Numbered from the stretch's first letter, positions 34,242 through 43,258 are shown. The stretch is DNA of 48,085 nucleotides from Candidatus Aminicenantota bacterium (GCA_030612445.1 JAUWNW010000005.1:1-48085); one strand, 5' to 3'. Notes: generated by a model from the letters alone, not told the origin. Numbers and translations: made by a program.

Positions 34242-35101
34242 AAATGACAGATGACAGATTTTTAATTGTTACCGGCATGTCCGGTTCAGGTAAAACAGTT
34301 GCTAGTAGAATTCTGGAAGATTTTGGTTATTACTGTGTAGATAACCTCCCTGCAAAACTTATTCCCATATTTATTAATCTGCGGAAAAAAAAGGAAGTTG
34401 AAATTGACAAAGTAGCTTTGATTATAGATATTAGAGAAGCCGAATTTTTAACTGAATTCCCAAAAATCTTAAAATCCATTAGGGGAAATGAACTTCCTAG
34501 GGTAGTTTTTATGGAAGCTTCGGATGAAGTAATTGTCAAGAGATTTAGTGAAAGCAGACGTCCTCATCCCCTTAAAAGAAAAAATTCAATCTGGGAGAAA
34601 ATAGAGCTGGAAAGGAAGAGTCTGGAAGAGATCAGAGATTTAGCAGATGATATTATTGATACAACTTATACAAAAGTTCCGGAACTAAAAAAAATTCTTA
34701 CAAAACGGTTTTTAAAGAAGGCTAAAGGAGATATTCAGATCGTTATAATCAGCTTTGGATATAGATATGGGATTCCGGTTGATTCGGATCTTGTGTTTGA
34801 TGTCAGATTTTTACCGAATCCGTATTATATTGAGGGACTAAGAGATAAAACCGGAGAAAATAAGAGTGTCAGAGACTATGTACTTAATTTCCCGGAAACA
34901 AAGGGTTTTTTAAAGCAATTATTCAGGTTAATTGACTATTTAATGCCGAATTTTGTTGAGGAAGGAAAAAGTTATCTGACTATATCAATAGGGTGTACTG
35001 GAGGGAAACATAGATCAGTGACTATTGCTAATGAGTTGAGGAGCCACCTTATGAGGAATAAATTTTCTTCTCAGGTTAACCACAAAGATATTTATAAATA
35101 G
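34238..35101 (+). CDS. rapZ: RNase adapter protein RapZ
   Basis: A 287-residue nucleotide-binding protein; in E. coli it directs RNase E to the GlmZ small RNA and so controls glucosamine-6-phosphate synthesis. The P-loop is GMSGSGKT (13-20); SRRPHPLKR, the FGYRYGIPVDSDLVFDVRFLPNP block and GCTGGKHRSV are all present. Whether an RNA target exists in this organism is unknown. It overlaps hprK and is followed by PTS genes, the usual context. Confidence 0.96.
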   Translation: MKMTDDRFLIVTGMSGSGKTVASRILEDFGYYCVDNLPAKLIPIFINLRKKKEVEIDKVALIIDIREAEFLTEFPKILKSIRGNELPRVVFMEASDEVIVKRFSESRRPHPLKRKNSIWEKIELERKSLEEIRDLADDIIDTTYTKVPELKKILTKRFLKKAKGDIQIVIISFGYRYGIPVDSDLVFDVRFLPNPYYIEGLRDKTGENKSVRDYVLNFPETKGFLKQLFRLIDYLMPNFVEEGKSYLTISIGCTGGKHRSVTIANELRSHLMRNKFSSQVNHKDIYK

Positions 35102-35127
35102 AGGAGAGTAATGATAAAATAGTGATC

Positions 35128-35202
35128 ATGGAACAGAAATTATATAAAGAGATAATTGAGATCTGGGATAGTTGGCCCATATGTTTTAGTGGAGTTGTAT
35201 AA
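35128..35202 (+). CDS. Possible 24-residue small ORF between rapZ and EIIA-Man
   Basis: ATG at 35128 opens a 24-codon frame (MEQKLYKEIIEIWDSWPICF then SGVV) ending TAATG, which overlaps the start of the EIIA gene. It fills the only real gap in this operon. There is no good ribosome site. It may be a translated leader that couples to EIIA or chance. The EIIA gene has its own GGAG at 35191-35194. Confidence 0.25.
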   Translation: MEQKLYKEIIEIWDSWPICFSGVV

Positions 35203-35606
35203 TGATCGGTGGAATAATTGTGTCTCACGGTAAATTGGGGGAAGAACTTTTGAATGCTTTGACGATCATTCTTGGTGAGGCTGTAAATATTGAAGCAATA
35301 TCTATCGGCTGGTATGATGATGTTGAAGAGTCAAAGAGAAAAATCAATCAATGCTTAAAAAGAGTAGATCAAAAGAACGGAGTCTTGATCTTCACAGACA
35401 TGTTTGGGGGGACACCATCAAATTTAAGCTTCAGCTTCCTTAAAGATGGCCAGGTTGAGATAATAACCGGTGTGAATCTGCCTATGTTGATAAAGTTTAT
35501 TTCTCTGCAGCGGAGCTTTGATTTAAAGAATGTTGCAAAAAAAGTCGTTGAGCAGGGGAAGAAGAATATCCACCTTGCCAGTGCGCTCTTAAGATCTAAG
35601 AATTAG
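35202..35606 (+). CDS. PTS mannose-family EIIA domain protein
   Basis: A 134-residue single-domain EIIA of the mannose family. It begins MIGGIIVSHG, where His9 is the phosphoryl acceptor, and has TDMFGGTPSNLS, the family signature. No EIIB, EIIC or EIID genes are near, so it probably serves as a regulator or supplies a distant permease. It lies between rapZ and HPr, 15 bases before the HPr gene. Confidence 0.93.
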   Translation: MIGGIIVSHGKLGEELLNALTIILGEAVNIEAISIGWYDDVEESKRKINQCLKRVDQKNGVLIFTDMFGGTPSNLSFSFLKDGQVEIITGVNLPMLIKFISLQRSFDLKNVAKKVVEQGKKNIHLASALLRSKN

Positions 35607-35621
35607 TTAATCCGGAGTCCA

Positions 35622-35891
35622 ATGGTCACAAAAAAAATCACTGTAAAAAATAAATTAGGATTACACGCCCGGGCAGCTGTGAAATTGGTGAACTTAGCTA
35701 ATCGATTTGAATCTTCAGTCAAAATTGAAAAGGATGGAAATATTATTGATGGAAAAAGTGTTCTTGGGACTCTAACCCTGGCAGCCACTAAAGGAACTAG
35801 TATTACCCTAAAGATTACAGGAAAAGACGAAGAAATAGCGCTTGAATCGCTCGAGGCGCTTATAAACGATAAATTTTATGAAGATGAATAA
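35622..35891 (+). CDS. ptsH: Phosphocarrier protein HPr
   Basis: An 89-residue phosphocarrier. His15 in GLHARAA accepts phosphate from EI, and Ser46 in GKSVLG is the regulatory site for HprK, so both modes of phosphorylation are possible. Normal length. The 3' end overlaps ptsI by 14 bases. Confidence 0.95.
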   Translation: MVTKKITVKNKLGLHARAAVKLVNLANRFESSVKIEKDGNIIDGKSVLGTLTLAATKGTSITLKITGKDEEIALESLEALINDKFYEDE

Positions 35892-37671
35892 TGTTAAACT
35901 GGATTATTCCAGAGTAAGGGGAACAGGGGTTTCTCCTGGAATAGCTTATGGTGAAGTACTTTTGACAGAGAAAGTTGATTTTTCCTCTAAGAAAGAATCT
36001 ATTACAAAAAACAGAGCAATAAAGGAATGGGAACGCCTGCAAAAAGCATCTGAGCAGACTAAAAAGCAACTGGAGCAGATTAAAAAAGAAGTAGGTAATA
36101 TGATTGGAGAGGACCATTCATTTATTTTTGAAGCTCATTTGATGATCCTTAAGGATAAGGCACTGCTTTTAGCGTTGGAAAAGTTAATTAAACATGACTT
36201 GTGTAAGGCAGAATGGGCGATTTCCCAGGTTTATGATAGATATAACAAAATATTTGAAACGATTACGGATGAATACCTTAAGCAGAGAAAGTCAGATATT
36301 TCTGATGTTTTATTAAGACTCTACCGGAATTTAATACCGCAGAAAAGAAAAAAAACAGATGATAAAAAAGATAAAATCATTGTTGCTCATGATCTCTTAC
36401 CCTCTGAGGCTGCTTTCCGGCTGAACCAGGGAAATGTTTTAGCGATAGCCCTTGATATGGGAGGCGCAACCTCACATACGGCGATCCTTGCCCGTTCCTT
36501 GAACATTCCTGCTGTAATGGGGCTTAGAAATATCACTCAGAAAGTCAAAAATGGAGATTATTTAATTGTGGACGGCTCAGATGGGGAGGTTATTATCGAT
36601 CCTCCTTTTGCCATACAGCGGGAATTTGCCGACAAGAGGGATAAGTATGACAACTATCGTAAGGAACTGCAAAAAACAGCTAAATTAAAGGCCTTCACTT
36701 TGGATGGAGTTGAATTTTCGCTTATGGCGAATATAGAACTTTCGCAAGAAGTGAAAGGTGCTTTTTCCTTAGGGGCTAAAGGTATAGGATTGTTCCGTTC
36801 TGAGTTTATTTATTTACAGCGTACTGACCTTCCTGATGAGGAGGATCATTTTAAGGTCTATTCCAGGCTTGCTGAAGATGCTGCTCCCTTTCCTGTATAT
36901 ATCAGAACTGTTGATATCGGCGGCGAAAAAAACCTGCCTCAGATGAAAATTGAGAAGGAGCCGAATCCAGCTCTCGGACTAAGAGCGATAAGACTCTCTT
37001 TGCGGGATAGGGAAATGTTTAAAATACAGCTTAGGGCGATTCTTCGTGCCAGTGTTCAGGGGAATATAAGGCTACTGATTCCCATGATAACTGAGTTGGA
37101 AGAGATCGAAGAAGTAAAACTTCTTTTAAAAGAGGTGAAAGAGGAACTGCAGAGTAAAAATATTCTTTTTGATGAGAATATTCCTCTAGGAGTGATGATC
37201 GAAGTTCCGGCAGCAGCGGCTGTGTCTGATAGACTGGCAAAAGAAGTTGATTATTTCAGTATCGGGACCAATGACCTTATTCAGTATTATCTGGCAGTTG
37301 ATAGGACTAATGAATTAGTTTCCCATTTATTTAAACCTTTGCATCCCTCTGTACTGAGATTGTTAAGATTTATTGTCAAAAGCGCGCATAAAGAAGGGAT
37401 TGAAGTGTCAGTTTGTGGAGAAATGTCTGCTGATCCGCTGGCTGCGCTTGTCCTGATGGGGCTTGGAGTAAGAAGATTCAGCATGAATCCGATTTTTATT
37501 CCGCGGATAAAGAGAGCCCTACGTTCTGTAGAATGTCAGAATATTGAAAAAATCGTGCGAAAGGCGATGACCTTTAAGACAGCTCATGAAATTGAGGAGT
37601 ATGTTATAGAAAAAATTCTCTTCAAACATCCTACTGCCCTGCTAATGCAGGAAGTTCCTTTGATTATGTGA
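35878..37671 (+). CDS. ptsI: PTS enzyme I (phosphoenolpyruvate-protein phosphotransferase)
   Basis: A 597-residue enzyme passing phosphate from phosphoenolpyruvate to HPr. Active-site His200 is in GGATSHTAIL. The C-terminal PEP-binding barrel has GIGLFRSEFIYLQR, RTVDIGGEKNLP and SIGTNDLIQYYLAVDR, and a catalytic Cys in SVCGEMSADP. There is no N-terminal GAF domain, so it is a classical EI rather than PtsP. The gene is convergent with the cupin gene with only 8 bases between stops, and no terminator is visible. Confidence 0.96.
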   Translation: MKMNNVKLDYSRVRGTGVSPGIAYGEVLLTEKVDFSSKKESITKNRAIKEWERLQKASEQTKKQLEQIKKEVGNMIGEDHSFIFEAHLMILKDKALLLALEKLIKHDLCKAEWAISQVYDRYNKIFETITDEYLKQRKSDISDVLLRLYRNLIPQKRKKTDDKKDKIIVAHDLLPSEAAFRLNQGNVLAIALDMGGATSHTAILARSLNIPAVMGLRNITQKVKNGDYLIVDGSDGEVIIDPPFAIQREFADKRDKYDNYRKELQKTAKLKAFTLDGVEFSLMANIELSQEVKGAFSLGAKGIGLFRSEFIYLQRTDLPDEEDHFKVYSRLAEDAAPFPVYIRTVDIGGEKNLPQMKIEKEPNPALGLRAIRLSLRDREMFKIQLRAILRASVQGNIRLLIPMITELEEIEEVKLLLKEVKEELQSKNILFDENIPLGVMIEVPAAAAVSDRLAKEVDYFSIGTNDLIQYYLAVDRTNELVSHLFKPLHPSVLRLLRFIVKSAHKEGIEVSVCGEMSADPLAALVLMGLGVRRFSMNPIFIPRIKRALRSVECQNIEKIVRKAMTFKTAHEIEEYVIEKILFKHPTALLMQEVPLIM

Positions 37672-37679
37672 GCTAAAGG

Positions 37680-38066
37680 CTACTTCCTTCCATAACTGTC
37701 TTCCAGACGGATAATATCAGATTCGTCAGACGGGCCTATCCAGATTTCCATGATTCGGGCCGGGAGCTTGCTGGTACATTTTAATCTATGGGGAGTTTTT
37801 GCGGGAATGAATATTTCTTCATTAATATCAGGTTGCCAGATCCTTTCTCCTACAGTGATTTCCAATCCTTTATCCAGAGCGATCCAGAATTCACTGCGCA
37901 GGTTGTGATATTGAAGGGATAATTTTCCCCCGGGATTTACTGTGATAATTTTTATGCTGCTGGCATTTTTATGGGGAAATGAACGAAACTTTCCCCATGG
38001 CCGGAGGTCTTCAATTATCTGTGACTTAAATTCTTCCTCTTTTTCAATGGTCTTTTTTTGTTTCAT
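37680..38066 (-). CDS. Cupin protein, mannose-6-phosphate isomerase type II-like
   Basis: A 128-residue single cupin domain matching the C-terminal isomerase domain of bifunctional mannose-1-phosphate guanylyltransferases. DLRPWGKFRSF, VNPGGKLSLQYHNLRSEFW with metal-type residues (Gln, His, Glu), and PAKTPHRL with a second His are all present. It may interconvert mannose-6-phosphate and fructose-6-phosphate or be a related sugar isomerase. It is the last gene of the tol group, 3 bases after ssb, an odd place for it. Confidence 0.8.
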   Translation of the reverse strand: MKQKKTIEKEEEFKSQIIEDLRPWGKFRSFPHKNASSIKIITVNPGGKLSLQYHNLRSEFWIALDKGLEITVGERIWQPDINEEIFIPAKTPHRLKCTSKLPARIMEIWIGPSDESDIIRLEDSYGRK

Positions 38067-38069
38067 TGA

Positions 38070-38534
38070 TTAAAAAGGGACTTCATCGTCATCTTCACCA
38101 GTTTGAATGTCAGGTATTGATTTTTTTTGTACTGGAAAATCTTCATGTGTTTTTTGAGAATCTTCTGGGGGTTTTGCTGTGTAGTCATCCCGTTTTCCCA
38201 ACATGGTGATGTTATATGCATGGATTTTAGTAGTCTGTCGCTTGTTTCCTTCCTGGTCCTGCCATTTCTCAGTTCGAAGCCGTCCTTCTATCAGGATCTG
38301 TTTTCCTTTGGTGAGATATTTTTCTGAAAATTCGGCAAGTTTTCCCCATACAACTATTCGGTGCCATTCAGTTCGGGAATCCTTTTCATCCGAGTCTGGT
38401 TTGAAAACTTGCTCATTTGTAGCCAAAGAAAAATTGGCTACTGCCCTATCGGTCTGTGGTATATATCGTAGCTCCGGATCTGCTCCCAGGTGGCCGATTA
38501 ATATTACTTTGTTTAAGCTGTTGACGTCTCTCAT
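38070..38534 (-). CDS. ssb: Single-stranded DNA-binding protein
   Basis: A 154-residue OB-fold protein. NKVILIGHLGADPELRYIP, the TEWHRIVVWGKLAEF strand and KGKQILIEGRLRTEKWQD are typical; the acidic C-terminal tip DDDEVPF is the protein-docking tail. Full length with a plausible AGGGTAATA start region. It sits between cpoB and the cupin gene at the end of the tol-pal group, not next to rpsF or rpsR as often seen. Confidence 0.95.
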   Translation of the reverse strand: MRDVNSLNKVILIGHLGADPELRYIPQTDRAVANFSLATNEQVFKPDSDEKDSRTEWHRIVVWGKLAEFSEKYLTKGKQILIEGRLRTEKWQDQEGNKRQTTKIHAYNITMLGKRDDYTAKPPEDSQKTHEDFPVQKKSIPDIQTGEDDDEVPF

Positions 38535-38538
38535 ATTA

Positions 38539-39396
38539 TTACCCTAACTCCTTGATTTTTTGTTGAGCGATCTTTGTTTCTTCTTCAAGGGGAAATTTGC
38601 TGATCAGAAGCCTGAATACAGAAATTGCCTCATCTTTTTTCTTAAGATTCATAAGGCTTATACCTTTTTTTAAATAGGCGGCAGCGATTTTATCACCATT
38701 TGGGTAAATCAGAATAAAATCGTTAAATTTCTGGATGGCTTCTTCGAATTTATTCTGGCTGAAAAAGGATTCTCCGATCCAGTATAGAGCGTTATCTGCC
38801 AGAGGGCTTTCTGCAAAGTGTTCCCGGTAAATTGCAAATCCCTCAATTGCTAGCTGGAAATTACCTTTGATATAATCCGATCTAGCCATATTAAAGACTT
38901 GCTGGGGGCTTAAATTAGGGGCAGGCGTGGCTAGGGGCTGCTCTATAGTTTCTGCAGATGTTTCCTCGCCTTTGCTTTTTTCTTCTCCTGAAGGTTTTCC
39001 GGATTCTGTATCTTCAAGAATCTCCTCAGGAGGGGAAGTAGTTTGTTCTATTTCTATAAGTTTTTCTGTGATTTTTGCCAGCTCAAAACTTAAAGTATCA
39101 AATTTATGCAGAAGAACTTGATATTGAGCGGGGATTTTTTTCTGTTCTATAAATAAACCTGCTTGTTCGCTACGGGATAGCTGGCTTAATTTCAGAATTT
39201 CAGTAAGTTGTTTCTGGATGGAACTTATTTCTTCCCGGTTGCTGTCAATTTTTTTGTCCAGGTTCTGAATCTGCTGTTTAAGTATCTGAATGTCTTTGTA
39301 TATAAGTTCATAAGCTTTTTTACTCTTATCTATACCGGTCAGGAGGATAGAGAAAGACGTAAAAATAATTAGCCCAAAAGAAAACCTTTTCAGCAT
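38539..39396 (-). CDS. cpoB: Tol-Pal system coordinator CpoB (YbgF)
   Basis: A 285-residue periplasmic protein linking Tol-Pal to peptidoglycan synthesis. It has an N-terminal signal, a coiled-coil region (about residues 25-115), an acidic low-complexity linker, and C-terminal TPR repeats such as QVFNMARSDYIKGNFQLAIEGF, split across ADNALYWIGESFFSQNKFEE and GDKIAAAYLKKGIS. Order and length fit YbgF. It lies 3 bases after pal. Confidence 0.9.
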   Translation of the reverse strand: MLKRFSFGLIIFTSFSILLTGIDKSKKAYELIYKDIQILKQQIQNLDKKIDSNREEISSIQKQLTEILKLSQLSRSEQAGLFIEQKKIPAQYQVLLHKFDTLSFELAKITEKLIEIEQTTSPPEEILEDTESGKPSGEEKSKGEETSAETIEQPLATPAPNLSPQQVFNMARSDYIKGNFQLAIEGFAIYREHFAESPLADNALYWIGESFFSQNKFEEAIQKFNDFILIYPNGDKIAAAYLKKGISLMNLKKKDEAISVFRLLISKFPLEEETKIAQQKIKELG

Positions 39397-39399
39397 AAA

Positions 39400-39945
39400 C
39401 TATTTTTCTATTATCGCAAACTGATCCCGGCGGTTATTTTGCCAGGCAATTTCGTTATGCCCAGGGTCTACCGGTTGGCTTTTTCCATAGGATATAGTTT
39501 TTATCCTATCTGAAGAAATTCCTAGAGAAAGGAGATAGTCAAAAGCGCTTTTTGCTCTTTTTTCGCCCAGGGCCATGTTATAGTCTTCGGTCCCTCTTTC
39601 ATCGCAGTGCCCTTCGATCAGGATTTTAACGGTTTCCCATTTTTTCATCCAGTCAGCATTATTCTGAAGAATCGGCTTAGCATCTTCGCGAATGAAAAAT
39701 TTATCATAATCGAATAGTATCACCATCATAGGTTTTTCGGCATTCAGTTCTTCCAGACTTTTTTTTGCAAAAATCTCATCTTCTGTTAATATAGGTTCTT
39801 TTACAGGCGGCTTTTCGACTTTTTCGAGTTTAGGTTGCTCTTTAACCTGAGGCGGTGGAGGGGTTTCTTCCACTTTTTTCCTGCAGGATGCAAAGAATGC
39901 GATTACCAAAAAGCAAGAGAGAGATAGGATTAGAATTTTTTTCAT
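39400..39945 (-). CDS. pal: Peptidoglycan-associated lipoprotein Pal
   Basis: A 181-residue outer-membrane lipoprotein that binds peptidoglycan and TolB. The lipobox is FFASC (Cys21), followed by a Pro/Lys-rich linker and an OmpA-like domain with ILFDYDKFFIREDA, the IEGHCDERGTEDYNMALGEK core and RAKSAFDYLLSLG. AAAGGAGA precedes the ATG. It is the usual partner of tolB, 90 bases downstream of it. Confidence 0.96.
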   Translation of the reverse strand: MKKILILSLSCFLVIAFFASCRKKVEETPPPPQVKEQPKLEKVEKPPVKEPILTEDEIFAKKSLEELNAEKPMMVILFDYDKFFIREDAKPILQNNADWMKKWETVKILIEGHCDERGTEDYNMALGEKRAKSAFDYLLSLGISSDRIKTISYGKSQPVDPGHNEIAWQNNRRDQFAIIEK

Positions 39946-40034
39946 AGTGTCTCCTTTGGATATTTATTGTTAATTAATTTAAACAACTCCCATTATTTTA
40001 TACAATTAAACTTTTCCTCTGTCAACCTTAAATG

Positions 40035-41327
40035 CTAGTTTCGTGCCCAATCAGGAAGTTTGTTTTGGCCTTTAGAAGTCAAGCGTTTTAAATTTGCCCC
40101 GTCATAGTCGATAGAATAAAGCTGGATAGTACCAATGCGGTTTGAGGAAAAGATAATATGGCGTCCATCCGGTGACCAGCCTGGGGATTCATTGCGGGCA
40201 TATCCTTCGGTAAGCTTTATGATCTCATCAGTTCTAAGATTCAGGATGTAAAGGTCGAATACGGCTTGAACCCGGGAAACATAGACAATCATATCCCCTG
40301 TTGGAGACCAGGACGGGCTGTCATGGTAGTTTCCTCCGAAGCTGCGTCTTCTGATATTTGAACCCTCAGCATCCATAATATAGATTTGAGGTGAACCACT
40401 CCTGTCTGAAGTGAAGGCGATCTCCCGGCAGTTGGGGGACCAGGAGGGAGATACATCAGCGGATTTATTAAAAGTAAGCCGTTTTATATTTGTGCCGTCG
40501 CTTCTGGCAGCATATATTTCAGAATTGGATTCATCCTCGGTAGAACAAAAAGCTAATTTTTTACTGTCTGGGGAAAAACAAGGCCCGAAACTTGTGCCAC
40601 GGTCAAAGACAAGTTTTCTTTTGCCTTCGAATGGATTGTAAATGTAAAGCCTTGCATTTCCTCCTTTGAATTCAGTATATGCGATTGATTTTCCATCGGT
40701 TGACCAGGCAGGCATGTAATCTTTTTCCCGGTTGAATGTCAAACGTGTCTGATTGTGGCCGTCGTAATCCATCATGTAAAGCTCATTATTTCCGTCGCGG
40801 TTGGAGATAAAGACAACCTTAGTTGTGAATATCTGGGGCTCACCATAGGTTTCCATCATAAGGTTGGAAAACTTATGGGCAGCCAGGCGGAGAATTGATT
40901 TTTCCGCCTGATAGGTTTTGCCCCGGATGAATCGTTCTGATTTGACATCATAGAACTTGGCTTCAAACTGAATAGTCTTATCATCTTGTTTGGATACTTG
41001 TCCTACAATTAAAAGTTTCGCTTGGATGGATTCCCAGTCATTGAAGAGGATTTTGTCAGGATCGAGTGGTTTTATATAATTATAATAGTTTTTAGGAAGG
41101 GGGCTGAATACTCGGCTGTATTTAAGGTCATCTGAGATCACTTTATATAAGATATCAGCAGCATCTTTTGCTTCGGGAGAGGTATCTTTAACTGAAAATT
41201 TAGGGATAGCTACATGAATTAAGGGCATTCCTTCTTTAATGCTCATCACTACTTCTTGTTGGGGATGTAGGATAAAATTGGATACTAAAAATAGGCATGC
41301 GAGGATTATTATTTTTTTTGCAATCAT
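40035..41327 (-). CDS. tolB: Tol-Pal translocation protein TolB
   Basis: A 430-residue periplasmic protein with a signal peptide (about 1-22), an N-terminal domain, and a six-bladed beta-propeller. The propeller has repeated SWSPDG-type strands: PAWSTDGKSIAY, CFSPDSKKLAF, SWSPNCREIAF, SWSPTGDMIVY and GWSPDGRHIIF. It contacts Pal and TolA. The start overlaps the tolA stop (ATGA). Full length. Confidence 0.96.
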   Translation of the reverse strand: MIAKKIIILACLFLVSNFILHPQQEVVMSIKEGMPLIHVAIPKFSVKDTSPEAKDAADILYKVISDDLKYSRVFSPLPKNYYNYIKPLDPDKILFNDWESIQAKLLIVGQVSKQDDKTIQFEAKFYDVKSERFIRGKTYQAEKSILRLAAHKFSNLMMETYGEPQIFTTKVVFISNRDGNNELYMMDYDGHNQTRLTFNREKDYMPAWSTDGKSIAYTEFKGGNARLYIYNPFEGKRKLVFDRGTSFGPCFSPDSKKLAFCSTEDESNSEIYAARSDGTNIKRLTFNKSADVSPSWSPNCREIAFTSDRSGSPQIYIMDAEGSNIRRRSFGGNYHDSPSWSPTGDMIVYVSRVQAVFDLYILNLRTDEIIKLTEGYARNESPGWSPDGRHIIFSSNRIGTIQLYSIDYDGANLKRLTSKGQNKLPDWARN

Positions 41328-42157
41328 TTGTTATGCTCGAAAATCAATCGTATTTGCAAATATTCATCTTCATATCCATGGGGCAACGGGGGGAATGGGG
41401 ACGCAGACTGGACAGCCCGGATAGCGGATAGGTCCATTGTCCTTACTCCGCTGGATTCAACGATCTTTGGATCAGATATGCGGCCGTTGCGGTAAATTTT
41501 AAAAAGGACAGTAGTATGATAGGCCCCGCTCAATCCGGTTTGTATCTGAGCTGTGAGCCAATTGCTGGATATTTTTCCATGTAAGCTCTGCAGGTAATAA
41601 GTGTAAGGAAAATTGGAAAGCCCTATCTGACCGGCAAATTCTGAGCCGCTGCCACCGCCGCCTCCTCCTGAGCCATTTCCTACTCCGATTCGTAATCCTG
41701 AGCCTTTTCCTATACTCTCACCTGACTTGGCACTTGTATTGGCTATAGAAGTTTTTGAATTTGATGATTTTTTTATTACAGTTTTTTTTGGTTTCTGGGA
41801 GGATTTTTCTCTTTTCGGCTTGTCAACCGGATAAGTCATGGAGGGAGGATTTTGGGTCTTGAGATTCTGAGGTGTTGTGAGGTCTCTCAGGCTATCTCTT
41901 TTCTGGACAGAAGTTTCAGTCATTTTTTCTTCTGAAGTAGAAGGAGAGCTTCCTCCTCTGGAAAGGCCGCCGCCTCCGCTACCACCGCCGCCTCCTCCTC
42001 CAAATGAGATCACATTGACATAGTGAACCATACCTTTTTTTGAAGATTTAGGCAGGTATGGTGAGAGCAGGATAAGAATGAAAAGTGCTATATGCAGGGA
42101 AACAGAAATTATTACTGCCCGTGTAAAAGCATTTTCTCTATGGGATATGGTCGTCAT
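41324..42157 (-). CDS. TolA/TonB-type energy transducer
   Basis: A 277-residue inner-membrane protein with one helix carrying the Ser-His motif (ISVSLHIALFILILLSPYL). A glycine-rich segment follows (GGGGGGGSGGGG, about residues 53-64), then a Ser/Thr/Lys/Pro linker, and a TonB-like C-terminal domain (YHTTVLFKIYRNGRISDPKI, then SSGVRTMDLSAIRAV). Position between tolR and tolB assigns it the TolA role, although it lacks the long alanine-rich coil of E. coli TolA and looks more like a TonB. It starts 1 base after tolR's region. Confidence 0.88.
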   Translation of the reverse strand: MTTISHRENAFTRAVIISVSLHIALFILILLSPYLPKSSKKGMVHYVNVISFGGGGGGGSGGGGLSRGGSSPSTSEEKMTETSVQKRDSLRDLTTPQNLKTQNPPSMTYPVDKPKREKSSQKPKKTVIKKSSNSKTSIANTSAKSGESIGKGSGLRIGVGNGSGGGGGGSGSEFAGQIGLSNFPYTYYLQSLHGKISSNWLTAQIQTGLSGAYHTTVLFKIYRNGRISDPKIVESSGVRTMDLSAIRAVQSASPFPPLPHGYEDEYLQIRLIFEHNK

Positions 42158-42158
42158 C

Positions 42159-42590
42159 TTATTTTTTGTCTTTTTTCGGGGGTTCTGCCACTAATCCTAC
42201 AGATTCCACTCCGGCCTTTTTTATGATATCCAGAATGTGAATAACATATCCATAGGGAAGGCTTTCATCAGCCCGGATATAAACAGTTTTTTTCGTCTGT
42301 CCATAAAAATATTCTTTAAGCTTCTGTTCCAGGAGAAACTGATTGATCACCTGGTCTTTAATATGGATATAGCGGTCGGCAGTAATGCTGATGGCCAGGC
42401 CTTCCTCAGCGGGCGCGGACTGAGTTTCAGCCTGAGGAAGGTTAATGCCGATACCGGAGTGCATCATAGGTGCTGTTACCATAAAAATGATTAATAATAC
42501 CAGCATTACATCTACCAGAGGAGTAACATTGATCTCTGATAGAGAAGTTCCTACTTCTTTTTTTTTTATTGAACGAAATTTAAATGCCAT
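42159..42590 (-). CDS. tolR: Biopolymer transport protein TolR (ExbD family)
   Basis: A 143-residue protein with one transmembrane helix holding the proton-linked Asp in INVTPLVDVMLVLLIIFMVTAP, and a periplasmic domain. It acts with TolQ as the motor for TolA. It overlaps tolQ by 11 bases. ExbD and TolR are hard to separate by sequence; neighbours settle it. Confidence 0.94.
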   Translation of the reverse strand: MAFKFRSIKKKEVGTSLSEINVTPLVDVMLVLLIIFMVTAPMMHSGIGINLPQAETQSAPAEEGLAISITADRYIHIKDQVINQFLLEQKLKEYFYGQTKKTVYIRADESLPYGYVIHILDIIKKAGVESVGLVAEPPKKDKK

Positions 42591-43242
42591 AGAGTCTTTC
42601 TGAAATGCTAATAAACTCGATGGAGAAATCCTCCATTTCTGAAATTATCTCTTTGATCCGGTGAAGATAGTGATTATAGGCTACAACTGCCGGAATTGCC
42701 GCGAATAACCCGAGGGCTGTTGCGATAAGAGCTTCGGCAATGCCAGGGGCTACTGTCTGCAGGCTGGCTGATTTTTGGATGCCAATTTCCTGAAAGGAGT
42801 CCATAATCCCCCACACGGTTCCGAACAGGCCGATAAAGGGGGAAGCACTTCCTGTTGTGGCTAAGAAGCTCATCATTTTTTCCAAACGGATTACTTCTTT
42901 GTTTGACGCTTTTATTAAAGCCCGGTTGATACTTTCGAGGTTTTCTGAAGTTAAACAGGAGCTGTGGCTTGACTTTTTAAGATACGCTAATTCTTTGAAG
43001 CCGGCATGGAAAAGTGCCGCAAGGTGACTTGCTTTGAATCTCTGAGAGGCTTCATTGACTTCCATCAAGTTTTTACTTTTTTTGAATATTTTGTGGAATT
43101 TTTTTGATTGAACTGATGCTGATTTAAGGGTGTTTCTTTTAGCAAAGATTATAGCCCAGGAGAAAACTGAAAAGAACAACAAGCAAAGCAAGACTAATTT
43201 GACTACGATGCTTGCCTGTAGGATCAAACTTACAAAATTCAT
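42580..43242 (-). CDS. tolQ: Proton channel protein TolQ (ExbB family)
   Basis: A 220-residue inner-membrane protein with three helices (about residues 5-30, 120-145 and 155-180 of this start) and the conserved SPFIGLFGTVWGIMDSF and GIAEALIATALGLFAAIPAVVAYN regions. The reading frame opens further upstream (43287), but a promoter-like TTGACT box occupies that spot, so the Met at 43242 (MNFVSLILQASIV) is the likelier start. It leads the tol operon. Confidence 0.94.
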   Translation of the reverse strand: MNFVSLILQASIVVKLVLLCLLFFSVFSWAIIFAKRNTLKSASVQSKKFHKIFKKSKNLMEVNEASQRFKASHLAALFHAGFKELAYLKKSSHSSCLTSENLESINRALIKASNKEVIRLEKMMSFLATTGSASPFIGLFGTVWGIMDSFQEIGIQKSASLQTVAPGIAEALIATALGLFAAIPAVVAYNHYLHRIKEIISEMEDFSIEFISISERLYGI

Positions 43243-43258
43243 CTTATTTCGAAGAGAA

